Notes under the pieces: model-generated
The model's input: only the letters and a program-made list of their open reading frames with translations
Database searches by the model: none
What the model was told of the DNA's origin: nothing
Part shown: positions 1 to 6,246 of the stretch, one piece after another
Layout of the letters: every line of letters starts with the position of its first letter
Position numbering within the stretch: position 1 is the stretch's first letter
Translations under genes and position numbers: made by a program
Assembly (NCBI GenBank): GCA_029879605.1
Contig: JAOUQA010000100.1
Coordinates: 1 to 7,176 of the forward strand
Source of the DNA: Gammaproteobacteria bacterium
Lineage (GTDB): Bacteria > Pseudomonadota > Gammaproteobacteria > SZUA-229
DNA: 7,176 bases
Direction: 5' to 3'

Positions 1-395
1 TCAAGATGTTGCCGTACAATGCTCTTATTGGAAAACAATACTGCACCTAATGGCTTATTACCCAACTTTGATAGCCTTTTTAATGATCCGGTTAATGACG
101 TCATTGGTATTACAGATCTCGCGTATACCCATGGCTTATCATCACAATGCAATAACACCTGCCTGATAATAGCCTGGCTTCTATATCTTATTCCCAGAAC
201 CTGAATCTCATCAGGCGTAGGGGTTGATCTTTTTTCAGACAAAACTTCGACTCTGAATTTACCGTTACACTTGCTAGTTAGCTTGGCTGTAAGTGATGAA
301 TCATCAAATAACCATTTTTTATATTCCTCGGGGATATCTACAGTTAAGCACCGCTTACGCCGACACCAGTTTAATCGCGATTCAAACCCCGACAT
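1..395 (-). CDS. ubiC: chorismate lyase UbiC (3' end beyond window)
   Basis: UbiC converts chorismate to 4-hydroxybenzoate plus pyruvate, the first committed step of ubiquinone synthesis, in the cytoplasm. The reading frame is open from an ATG at 395 to the window edge (131 residues). It aligns by memory with E. coli UbiC (165 residues) from its first residues, so about 35-40 C-terminal residues are missing. Seen: a W-L pair near residue 28, IIRQVLL with R78 matching the substrate-binding Arg76 of E. coli, KPWVYARSVIP (88-97), and LGNKPLGAVLF (111-121) matching the conserved LGKTPLG block. The catalytic-site glutamate near the C terminus (E. coli Glu155) would lie off the window and cannot be checked. 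A purine-rich AAGAGAG lies 7 bases before the ATG. It follows recG by 35 bases on the same strand, so it is probably the next gene of that operon. The family is divergent, but the conserved blocks make the call fairly firm. Confidence 0.85.
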   Translation of the reverse strand, partial: MSGFESRLNWCRRKRCLTVDIPEEYKKWLFDDSSLTAKLTSKCNGKFRVEVLSEKRSTPTPDEIQVLGIRYRSQAIIRQVLLHCDDKPWVYARSVIPMTSLTGSLKRLSKLGNKPLGAVLFSNKSIVRQHL

Positions 396-402
396 AATTT
401 TT

Positions 403-409
403 CTCTCTT
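403..409 (-). promoter_or_regulatory. ribosome binding site of ubiC
   Basis: AAGAGAG on the minus strand lies 7 bases before the ubiC ATG, within the 35-base AT-rich gap after the recG stop. It is a moderate Shine-Dalgarno match, and its position supports the ATG at 395 as the start. Confidence 0.5.
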
Positions 410-430
410 ACTTTTAATTTTTAAACAGGC

Positions 431-2530
431 TTAGCCAATCTGTCCGTACCTGTCTGACCTTCCTAACCAGCGATTTATTAACAACGGTACTCGATCAGAA
501 TAATTATTTAATATGTCAACAGCAGTCTCTTTTACATCATTGAGCAAATATTCATCTCTAATTATATCTGCAACCCTGAATTCCATATCACCTGTCTGTC
601 GTGTACCTAGAACCTCACCCGGTCCCCTTAATTCAAGATCTTTCATGGCAACATCAAAACCACTGCTAAACTCTCGCATAATACTTAGTCGTTGTTTAGC
701 ATTTTCAGATAATGGTGACTTGTACATCAACAGACAGTGACTTTCGCTGCTACCGCGCCCAACTCGACCTCTAAGCTGATGCAATTGCGCAAGACCAAGC
801 CTTTCAGCATTTTCTATAACCATCAAAGTAGCATTGGGAACATCAACACCCACTTCTATAACTGTTGTTGCTACCAGCAAGTCTATTTCACCATTTTTGA
901 ATTTGTCCATAACAGACTGCTTGTCACTGAGATTCAATCTTCCATGCACAAGGTCAATTCTTAATTCCGGCAATGCATTTTGCAACTCTATCAAAGTATC
1001 TTCTGCCGCCTGGCACTGTAAAGTTTCTGATTCCTCAATCAAAGTACAAACCCAGTAAACCTGACTCCCATGCCCGGAAGACTGTTTGACTCGTTCTATT
1101 ATTTCAGCTCGTTTACTCGCCGACATTACAGATGTTTTAACCTTTTTCCTTCCCGGCGGCAATTCATCTATTACAGAATAATCAAGATCTGCATAAGCAG
1201 TCATGGCCAGGCTTCTTGGGATAGGTGTTGCTGTCATTATCAACTGATGAGGATATACACCCTTATCATAACCTTTATTTCTAAGTGACAACCTCTGATG
1301 AACACCAAACCGATGTTGCTCATCTATTATAATCATCGCCAGTTTATTAAAAATCACATCACTCTGAAAAAGAGCATGGGTTCCTATAACCATATTCACT
1401 TTTCCACTTCTGATGCCTTCGATTTTAATTTTTCTTTCCTTTGCTTTAGCTTTCCCCGTTAACAGTATCAACTGAATACCAAGAGGCTCAAACCATTCAC
1501 TAAAACTATGATAGTGCTGTTCTGCCAGTATTTCTGTTGGCGCCATTAAAACTGACTGATAACCAGATTCAATTGCTTTTAAACAGGCGACAGCTGCCAC
1601 CACTGTTTTACCTGACCCAACATCACCCTGTATCAATCTCATCATTGCTCCTGGTGACAGAACATCTTCTAAAATTTCTTCTATTACTCTATTTTGCGCA
1701 TTAGTTAAGGAATATGGTAACTGCTTATAAAAATCGTTTATAAACCTGTCATCAGAATTTAGTAATAGCGACTTGCACTGATTAATGTCTTTGCGCATTA
1801 ACAGCAGGCTAATATGCTGGACTAGCAATTCTTCAAATGCAAGTCGTTGTTTTACAGGATGTTGCCCCTCAAATAGTCGCTCTAAATCTATACCTGGCTC
1901 GGGTCTATGCATAGTTTTAATAGCATCTGACAATAATGGCATATTATATTTTTTAATAATTTTATCAGGCAGCAGTTCTTTTAATTTATCATCATCTAAA
2001 CTTTGCAATACCTGCTCCGAAATGGTTCTTAATAGCCCCTGATTAATTCCTTCTGAGGATGGATATACCGGGGTCAATGATTTTTCCAGCTCACAATCAT
2101 TACCATTAATAACTTTAATCTCCGGATGAACCATTTCATAACTGGATGCACCATATCGAACTTCGCCAAAACACCTTATACGCACACCTTTTGCTAATCG
2201 ACTTTCCTGCTGCTTGTTAAAATAAAAAAATCTTAATAGCAAACTTCCTGTACCATCTGATACATGGCATACAAGCATTCTGCGTCTTTTGCCCTTCTTT
2301 GAAAAAGCAATCTGACTGTAATCGATAACACACTCAATAATAGCGGCACTACCAGGACGTAGAGCGCCTATAGCAAGCACTCTTGTCCTGTCTTCATAAC
2401 GATAAGGGAAATGAAATAATACATCCTGAACTGTATCTATACCAATTCCGGATAATTTCTCGGCGATCCTCGGACCTACACCTTTCAAACTCAATACAGA
2501 AGGATTATTTTCAAGAAAAGCGCTAGTCAC
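431..2530 (-). CDS. recG: ATP-dependent DNA helicase RecG
   Basis: RecG is a superfamily 2 double-stranded DNA translocase that reverses stalled replication forks and processes branched recombination intermediates. The 699 residues match the family's usual length (E. coli 693). Seen in order: an N-terminal helix-hairpin-helix-like segment (LKGVGPRIAEKL, 15-26) and the PYRYEDRT block (42-49). The OB-fold wedge domain follows at roughly 55-145. The helicase core has Walker A GDVGSGKT (302-309), Walker B DEQH (403-406), motif III TATPIPR (433-439), and motif VI QLRGRVGR (585-592). The TRG-type block ELRGPGEVLGTRQTG (633-647) couples ATP hydrolysis to translocation. All key residues are present. 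The start is GTG at 2530, 13 bases after the ridA stop. No better in-frame ATG or GTG exists, and the N terminus aligns with E. coli RecG. An out-of-frame ATG-TGA overlaps this start. The family call is essentially certain. Confidence 0.98.
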   Translation of the reverse strand: MTSAFLENNPSVLSLKGVGPRIAEKLSGIGIDTVQDVLFHFPYRYEDRTRVLAIGALRPGSAAIIECVIDYSQIAFSKKGKRRRMLVCHVSDGTGSLLLRFFYFNKQQESRLAKGVRIRCFGEVRYGASSYEMVHPEIKVINGNDCELEKSLTPVYPSSEGINQGLLRTISEQVLQSLDDDKLKELLPDKIIKKYNMPLLSDAIKTMHRPEPGIDLERLFEGQHPVKQRLAFEELLVQHISLLLMRKDINQCKSLLLNSDDRFINDFYKQLPYSLTNAQNRVIEEILEDVLSPGAMMRLIQGDVGSGKTVVAAVACLKAIESGYQSVLMAPTEILAEQHYHSFSEWFEPLGIQLILLTGKAKAKERKIKIEGIRSGKVNMVIGTHALFQSDVIFNKLAMIIIDEQHRFGVHQRLSLRNKGYDKGVYPHQLIMTATPIPRSLAMTAYADLDYSVIDELPPGRKKVKTSVMSASKRAEIIERVKQSSGHGSQVYWVCTLIEESETLQCQAAEDTLIELQNALPELRIDLVHGRLNLSDKQSVMDKFKNGEIDLLVATTVIEVGVDVPNATLMVIENAERLGLAQLHQLRGRVGRGSSESHCLLMYKSPLSENAKQRLSIMREFSSGFDVAMKDLELRGPGEVLGTRQTGDMEFRVADIIRDEYLLNDVKETAVDILNNYSDRVPLLINRWLGRSDRYGQIG

Positions 2531-2532
2531 AT
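2527..2532 (-). promoter_or_regulatory. ATG-TGA start-stop overlapping the recG GTG start
   Basis: On the minus strand the bases read ATGTGA, and the last G of the ATG is the first G of the in-frame GTG of recG. A ribosome starting at the ATG would terminate at once. The upstream purine run AAAGA is only a weak ribosome binding site. Such start-stop pairs can tune initiation, but a chance overlap is just as possible. This is an observation, not a demonstrated control element. Confidence 0.25.
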
Positions 2533-2543
2533 GAAGGTCTTTA

Positions 2544-2930
2544 CTACTTGTCTAACACCATTATGGCATCCATCTCTACTGGAACACCTTTAGGGAGTTC
2601 CGCAACTCCAACTGCCGCGCGTGCTGGATACGGCTCTGATATATACTCAGACATAACCTGATTTACAGTTGGAAAATTACTCAAGTCAGTTAAATAAACA
2701 TTCAACTTAACAATATCGGCAAGACTACCACCTGCCTCTTCAGAAATAGCAATAAGATTTTTAAATACCTGATGAATCTGTTCTTCAACACTACCCTGCA
2801 GTAGCTCCATTGTCTCAGGTATTAATGGTATTTGCCCGGACACATATACAACATTATCGACTTTAACTGCCTGCGAATATGTTCCAATTGCCTGTGGCGC
2901 TTTATCCGTCGAGATAATTTCTTTTTTCAT
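2544..2930 (-). CDS. ridA: reactive intermediate/imine deaminase RidA (YjgF/YER057c/UK114 family)
   Basis: RidA hydrolyses reactive enamine/imine intermediates such as 2-aminoacrylate, released by PLP enzymes like threonine dehydratase, to ketoacids and ammonia. It is a cytoplasmic homotrimer. The 128 residues equal the length of E. coli RidA. Seen: APQAIGTYSQAV (11-22), with Y18 at the conserved active-site tyrosine; YVSGQIP (29-35); the middle block NVYLTDLSNFPTVN (77-90); and YPARAAV (101-107). R104 matches the carboxylate-binding Arg105 of E. coli, and ELPKGVPVEMDAI follows, with E119 matching Glu120. The catalytic arginine and glutamate support true RidA activity over a divergent paralogue. 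The gene starts with ATG behind AAAGAAG, 18 bases after the spoT stop, and ends with tandem stops (TAG TAA) 13 bases before recG. In E. coli this position holds trmH. Confidence 0.95.
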   Translation of the reverse strand: MKKEIISTDKAPQAIGTYSQAVKVDNVVYVSGQIPLIPETMELLQGSVEEQIHQVFKNLIAISEEAGGSLADIVKLNVYLTDLSNFPTVNQVMSEYISEPYPARAAVGVAELPKGVPVEMDAIMVLDK

Positions 2931-2935
2931 TCTAA

Positions 2936-2943
2936 TCTTCTTT
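2936..2943 (-). promoter_or_regulatory. ribosome binding site of ridA
   Basis: AAAGAAGA lies 5 bases before the ridA ATG, inside the 18-base gap after the spoT stop. It is a usable Shine-Dalgarno match and fixes the ATG at 2930 as the start. Confidence 0.5.
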
Positions 2944-2948
2944 AATAA

Positions 2949-5126
2949 TTATTTTCGCCATATCTTGAGTACTGCCTGCACTCTTCTTAACCTGCGCATA
3001 ATATTTGCCAGATGCTTTCTGCCGTGCAGTGATATCAGAAACGATATTGTAGTAGTCACTCCATCTTTGTCTTCAACTTCTACATGTTCTATATTTGCAG
3101 CCTCATCAGAAATCACTGTTGCAAGCCGAGCAAGCACACCCCTTTCATTTCTCACATCCAGGTATATAAGACATGAAAATTCATTCTTCACTTCATCATC
3201 CCACTTAACATCTATTGCACGGTCTGTTAACTGTTCTGATGCTATGTTATTACATCCCTGTTGATGAATCACAATACCACGCCCTTTACTAAGCACGCCT
3301 AAAATTTGATCACCGGGTATTGGATAACAGCATTTGGCATATGATACAACCATGCCTTCCGTACCTTTTATATCCAGCGGTGTTAGCGATTTTATCTCAG
3401 AAGGTCTTTGCTCAAGTGAATCATCATCCATTGGAAATAACCGTCTAACAATCAGACTGGCAGGCCGGTTCCCCAGCCCGATATCCTCCAATAACTCATT
3501 CACTGAATCATAACCATACTCAATCACAAGATCATCAAATATCTTCTCTGGTAAATCCTCTAAAATTATATTTCTTTCTCTTAGATAACGCGATAATAAA
3601 CGACGCCCCTGCTTTATGGCTTCGTCAGCACGTAAATTCTTTAGGTAACTACGAATATTCGACCTTGCTTTTGCTGTTACAACATAATTCAGCCAGGCAG
3701 GATTAGGGTGCGAAGAAGCCGAAGTAATTATCTCAACAGTCTGGCCACTATAAAGCGGTGTATTTAGTGGCGCAAATCGATTGTCTAGTTTACAGGCAAC
3801 ACATGTATGTCCAACATCAGTATGTACTGAATATGCAAAATCAACCGGGGTAGAATTACGAGGTAACTTTACAATATCACCACCCGGGGTATATACATAT
3901 AACTCATCCGGGAATAAATCTACTTTTACATTTTCAAGAAACTCAACTGAATCCCCCGCGCTTTGTTGCATCTCAAGCAGGCCAGTCAACCATTCACGGG
4001 TTCTTGTCTGCACATCAAATACGCCCTTTTCATCTTTTTCTTTATATAACCAGTGCGCAGCAATACCGGACTCAGCAAACATATCCATCTCGATGGTTCT
4101 TATTTGCACCTCAAGCGGCACACCATGAGGACCAAACATAACAGTATGTAATGACTGGTATCCATTTTCTTTTGGTATGGCAATATAATCTTTAAATTTC
4201 CCTGCCACAGGCTTAAATAAGTTATGCACTACACCAAGCAGACGATAACAGTCATCTACTGTATCAACGACAACTCTTAGCCCATACACATCAAAAATAT
4301 TCTTGTAGGCAAGATTTTTATCTTTCATTTTTTTATACAAACTAAAAGGATGCTTCCGCCTGGCTCTAACACCAGCATCTATATTCATTTCCTTAAGTCG
4401 ATTTGTAATCGCGGTATGTATTTTATTGATTACTTCTTTTCTGTGTCCGCTAGATTGCGAGATCATGTGCTCAAGAACTTTATAACGCATAGGATACATG
4501 GCTCTAAATCCAAGATCCTCCAGTTCCAGTCTTAAACTATTAATCCCCAGACGATTTGCAATAGGCACATAAATTTCAAGCGTCTCCTTTGCTATACGTC
4601 TTTTTTTCTCGGGCCGCATAACACCAAGCGTTCGCATATTATGCAGCCTGTCTGCCAGCTTAATCATAATAACGCGAATATCTCGCGTCATAGCCAGCAG
4701 GACTTTTTGGATATTTTGTGCCTGCTGCTCTTTTTTATTTTTAAATTGAATATGAGTTAACTTACTTACACCATCGACCAACTCAGATACATCTTCCCCA
4801 AAATGTTCTGCGATACTTTCTTTAGTGGCTTTCGTATCCTCAATTACATCATGTAATATTGCAGCCGCAATACTCTTCGAATCCATATGCATTTCAGCAA
4901 GAATTCTAGCTACCGAGATTGGATGATAAATATAGGGTTCGCCAGTTTTACGGAACTGCCCCTCATGTGCCTGCGCACTAAACAGATAAGCATTATAAAT
5001 TTCCCTCACCTGTTCTTCATTCATATAATCTTCGATTATATGGCACAGATCTGAAATCAGAAACCGCGAGGGATCTTCATATAAATTAGCTTTGTTTTCG
5101 GTAAATGTATCAGTGTTAATGACCAT
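2949..5126 (-). CDS. spoT: bifunctional (p)ppGpp synthetase/hydrolase SpoT
   Basis: SpoT makes and destroys the stringent-response alarmone (p)ppGpp, using GDP/GTP and ATP. The 725 residues compare with 702 in E. coli. The hydrolase HD domain is intact: H68 (YHP), H92-D93 followed by E96-D97 in HDVIEDT, and D159 in KLADRLHNMRTL. The synthetase domain keeps D279 (FDVYGLR), Y323 in NGYQSLHT, and E339 in LEVQIRT, the residues expected for catalysis and GTP stacking. The TGS domain spans about 402-465 (LFPDELYVYTP). A conserved-cysteine domain (CCYPIPGD from C599, then H621 and C625) and a C-terminal ACT domain (about 651-723) follow. The ATG at 5126 is the only ordinary start downstream of an in-frame stop. 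It gives about 20 residues more at the N terminus than E. coli SpoT. The intact HD site excludes a RelA-type synthetase-only enzyme. Synthetase strength cannot be judged from sequence. Confidence 0.97.
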   Translation of the reverse strand: MVINTDTFTENKANLYEDPSRFLISDLCHIIEDYMNEEQVREIYNAYLFSAQAHEGQFRKTGEPYIYHPISVARILAEMHMDSKSIAAAILHDVIEDTKATKESIAEHFGEDVSELVDGVSKLTHIQFKNKKEQQAQNIQKVLLAMTRDIRVIMIKLADRLHNMRTLGVMRPEKKRRIAKETLEIYVPIANRLGINSLRLELEDLGFRAMYPMRYKVLEHMISQSSGHRKEVINKIHTAITNRLKEMNIDAGVRARRKHPFSLYKKMKDKNLAYKNIFDVYGLRVVVDTVDDCYRLLGVVHNLFKPVAGKFKDYIAIPKENGYQSLHTVMFGPHGVPLEVQIRTIEMDMFAESGIAAHWLYKEKDEKGVFDVQTRTREWLTGLLEMQQSAGDSVEFLENVKVDLFPDELYVYTPGGDIVKLPRNSTPVDFAYSVHTDVGHTCVACKLDNRFAPLNTPLYSGQTVEIITSASSHPNPAWLNYVVTAKARSNIRSYLKNLRADEAIKQGRRLLSRYLRERNIILEDLPEKIFDDLVIEYGYDSVNELLEDIGLGNRPASLIVRRLFPMDDDSLEQRPSEIKSLTPLDIKGTEGMVVSYAKCCYPIPGDQILGVLSKGRGIVIHQQGCNNIASEQLTDRAIDVKWDDEVKNEFSCLIYLDVRNERGVLARLATVISDEAANIEHVEVEDKDGVTTTISFLISLHGRKHLANIMRRLRRVQAVLKIWRK

Positions 5127-5136
5127 AACTAATCAT
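5116..5136 (-). promoter_or_regulatory. six-codon out-of-frame ORF overlapping the spoT start
   Basis: On the minus strand an ATG at 5136 opens a frame reading M-I-S-Y-G-H and stops with TAA at 5118-5116, inside spoT. It has the better-placed purine stretch: GAAG (with GTG after it) lies 7 bases before this ATG but 17 bases before the spoT ATG, which has no clear Shine-Dalgarno of its own. This could be a leader peptide that governs spoT translation by coupling, or a chance feature of AT-rich DNA. Confidence 0.25.
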
Positions 5137-5227
5137 ATTTACACTTCAAACAGCATACAAATAAATAGCCTGCCAAACAAACAATACTAGATATAGTTCT
5201 GACATGTTTAACAAACTCTGACATTTA
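5127..5227 (-). other. 101-base rpoZ-spoT intergenic region
   Basis: This is the longest gap inside the gmk-to-ubiC run. It is strongly AT-rich and contains two direct copies of ATGTCAGA (minus strand) 19 bases apart. I found no -35/-10 pair with acceptable spacing and no GC-rich hairpin followed by a T run. It could hold a secondary promoter for spoT, as spoT levels often need to differ from those of gmk and rpoZ, but the sequence alone does not show one. Confidence 0.5.
5198..5224. repeat. 8-base direct repeat, 19-base period
   Basis: TCTGACAT occurs at 5198-5205 and again at 5217-5224 on the plus strand, just after the rpoZ stop. The period is close to two helical turns, which would place both copies on about the same face of the DNA. 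I do not recognise it as the site of a known regulator, and a chance repeat in a short AT-rich region is quite possible. Confidence 0.4.
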
Positions 5228-5488
5228 TTAAATCTCCTGTGAAACTTCTTCTTCAGTCACGCTGCCCTCGATTGAATGCTCCTCAGCACTTACTTCATCA
5301 AGAATTTCGGGGCCCACTTTACCTTCTGCAATTTCACGCAATGCAAGCACAGTCGGCTTATCATTATCTATAGAAACAAGTGCTTCTGCACCCATTGCTA
5401 ACTGACGTGCACGCTTGGATGCAACCAACACAAGGTGAAAACGATTATCAACATTTGGCAAACAATCTTCTACTGTTAAACGAGCCAT
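5228..5488 (-). CDS. rpoZ: DNA-directed RNA polymerase omega subunit
   Basis: Omega binds the beta-prime subunit, helps RNA polymerase assembly and, in E. coli, forms part of ppGpp site 1. The 86 residues compare with 91 in E. coli. Seen: the MAR-TVED N terminus (1-8), NRFHLVLVASKRARQ (15-29), a family signature, and NDKPTVLALREI (42-53). A2 and R3, plus R51 (E. coli Arg52), which contribute to the ppGpp pocket in E. coli, are kept. The C-terminal tail (from about 65) is acidic and rich in Glu and Ser, as is common and variable in this family. The start is ATG at 5488 with AGAGGA 6 bases upstream, and the gmk stop is only 11 bases away, so gmk and rpoZ are almost surely cotranscribed. Sitting directly before spoT, it pairs the alarmone enzyme with a part of its target. 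Confidence 0.97.
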   Translation of the reverse strand: MARLTVEDCLPNVDNRFHLVLVASKRARQLAMGAEALVSIDNDKPTVLALREIAEGKVGPEILDEVSAEEHSIEGSVTEEEVSQEI

Positions 5489-5494
5489 TTTATT

Positions 5495-5500
5495 TCCTCT
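5495..5500 (-). promoter_or_regulatory. ribosome binding site of rpoZ, touching the gmk stop codon
   Basis: AGAGGA lies 6 bases before the rpoZ ATG. Its first A is the last base of the gmk TAA stop. Ribosomes ending gmk therefore stop on the rpoZ initiation region, which favours translational coupling. It is the strongest Shine-Dalgarno sequence in the window. Confidence 0.7.
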
Positions 5501-6114
5501 TATTTAAGTAAACCTATAAGTAATTTCTCTAATTTGTATTCCTGACGAATCTGCTTAAGTCCATTTGATCTAATAATACACGCCAGGTCATCAAGTGCAG
5601 TTTCAAAATCATCATTTACAATCAGGTAATCAAATTCTGCATAATGCGACATTTCATTGACTGCATCCTGCATACGACGATTAATAACCTCTTCACTATC
5701 CTGACCACGCTTCATCAACCGCTCTTTTAAAGCTTCCTGGGAAGGCGGCAAAATAAAAATTGTCTGACTGTCCTGCATCAGACGTCTCACCTGTCTTGCG
5801 CCCTGCCAGTCAATTTCTAAAATAACATTTTTCCCAGCCAGTAGCTGCTGTTCAACATGCTGCTGCGATGTCCCATAAAAGTTATCGAAAACTTTAGCAT
5901 GTTCCAGAAAAGCACTGTGCTCAACCATAGAAAGAAAGGCTTCTTTATCCACAAAATGATAATCAATACCATCTTGCTCACCTTCACGCATAACCCTGGT
6001 TGTGTGTGAAATCGAAACTACAACATTATTTATACGCTTAACCAGTTCTCGAACCAGACTGGTTTTACCCGCACCCGATGGCGCAGAAATGATGTACAAA
6101 GTGCCTTTACTCAA
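5500..6114 (-). CDS. gmk: guanylate kinase
   Basis: Guanylate kinase phosphorylates GMP to GDP with ATP, an essential cytoplasmic step that feeds GTP and (p)ppGpp synthesis. The 204 residues match the family (E. coli 207). Seen: the P-loop APSGAGKT (11-18), and the GMP-binding block SHTTR (36-40) with R43, E46 and DYHF (51-54). Further blocks are FLEHAKVF (69-76), YGT (80-82), the EIDWQG block (100-105), RGQDSEE (136-142), INRRM (144-148) and IVNDDF (165-170). The start is TTG at 6114. The frame closes upstream at a TAA (6135-6133) with no ATG or GTG between. AAGGG lies 8 bases before the TTG, and the resulting SKGTLYI start matches E. coli Gmk. An out-of-frame ATG four bases upstream makes a three-codon ORF overlapping this start. 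rpoZ follows after 11 bases. Confidence 0.97.
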   Translation of the reverse strand: MSKGTLYIISAPSGAGKTSLVRELVKRINNVVVSISHTTRVMREGEQDGIDYHFVDKEAFLSMVEHSAFLEHAKVFDNFYGTSQQHVEQQLLAGKNVILEIDWQGARQVRRLMQDSQTIFILPPSQEALKERLMKRGQDSEEVINRRMQDAVNEMSHYAEFDYLIVNDDFETALDDLACIIRSNGLKQIRQEYKLEKLLIGLLK

Positions 6115-6118
6115 GCAT
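6107..6118 (-). promoter_or_regulatory. three-codon mini-ORF overlapping the gmk start
   Basis: On the minus strand ATG-CTT-GAG-TAA runs from 6118 to 6107. The TTG initiation codon of gmk lies inside it in another frame. Initiation at the ATG would produce a three-residue peptide and would compete with gmk. Whether ribosomes use it is unknown. It is recorded because it makes the gmk start unusual. Confidence 0.3.
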
Positions 6119-6122
6119 TTAA

Positions 6123-6127
6123 CCCTT
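6123..6127 (-). promoter_or_regulatory. ribosome binding site deciding the TTG start of gmk
   Basis: AAGGG on the minus strand lies 8 bases before the TTG at 6114 and only 4 bases before the out-of-frame ATG at 6118. The spacing suits the TTG better, supporting the non-ATG start despite the nearer ATG. Confidence 0.6.
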
Positions 6128-6208
6128 GTTATTTAGCCAATCCGTAAAGAATAACCTATTTCAGCTAAAAGATGGGAAAAAAGCCTGTGTTTTTTATTAT
6201 TTGCGCCC

Positions 6209-6237
6209 CCATAGAAACCTGAAAATTACCATAGAAA
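6209..6237. repeat. 9-base direct repeat, 20-base period
   Basis: CCATAGAAA occurs at 6209-6217 and at 6229-6237 on the plus strand, just beyond the amrS stop. The 20-base period is near two helical turns, a spacing seen for tandem protein sites. I do not recognise the motif, and chance cannot be excluded. Confidence 0.45.
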
Positions 6238-6246
6238 TCAACAATC

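Larger units (their letters stand above)
6115..6246 (-). other. 132-base amrS-gmk intergenic region
   Basis: This is the largest non-coding stretch and is AT-rich. It should carry the gmk operon promoter if amrS is a separate unit, but I could not pick out a convincing -35/-10 pair. It holds a 9-base direct repeat and an inverted pair TTTAGC (6132-6137) / GCTAAA (6164-6169) with 26 bases between. It also holds an A6/T6 pair (6177-6182, 6190-6195) flanked by ATGGG/CCCAT. The last is too AT-rich to be called an intrinsic terminator for amrS. Confidence 0.5.

Noticed and set aside
2544..2549. Tandem stops at the end of ridA (TAG TAA) as a sign of readthrough control
   Set aside because: Tandem stops are common and the protein ends at the normal RidA length. 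No conserved continuation follows.
3781..4128. 115-codon plus-strand open frame
   Set aside because: It lies entirely inside spoT on the opposite strand, where the minus-strand frame encodes conserved TGS and synthetase residues. The translation resembles no family I know.
5180..5216. Possible sigma-70 promoter for spoT (TTGTTA with TATATC or TATCTA on the minus strand)
   Set aside because: The spacers are 13 or 15 bases, too short for a normal promoter, and such hexamers are common in AT-rich DNA.
6132..6169. Inverted pair TTTAGC/GCTAAA in the gmk leader as an RNA switch
   Set aside because: It has only six pairs around a 26-base loop and no recognisable riboswitch core, so it is too weak to call.
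6171..6212. Possible rho-independent terminator after amrS (A6/T6 arms flanked by ATGGG/CCCAT)
   Set aside because: The inner stem is pure A:T, the outer stem is separated by unpaired bases, and there is no GC-rich stem directly followed by a T run on the minus strand.
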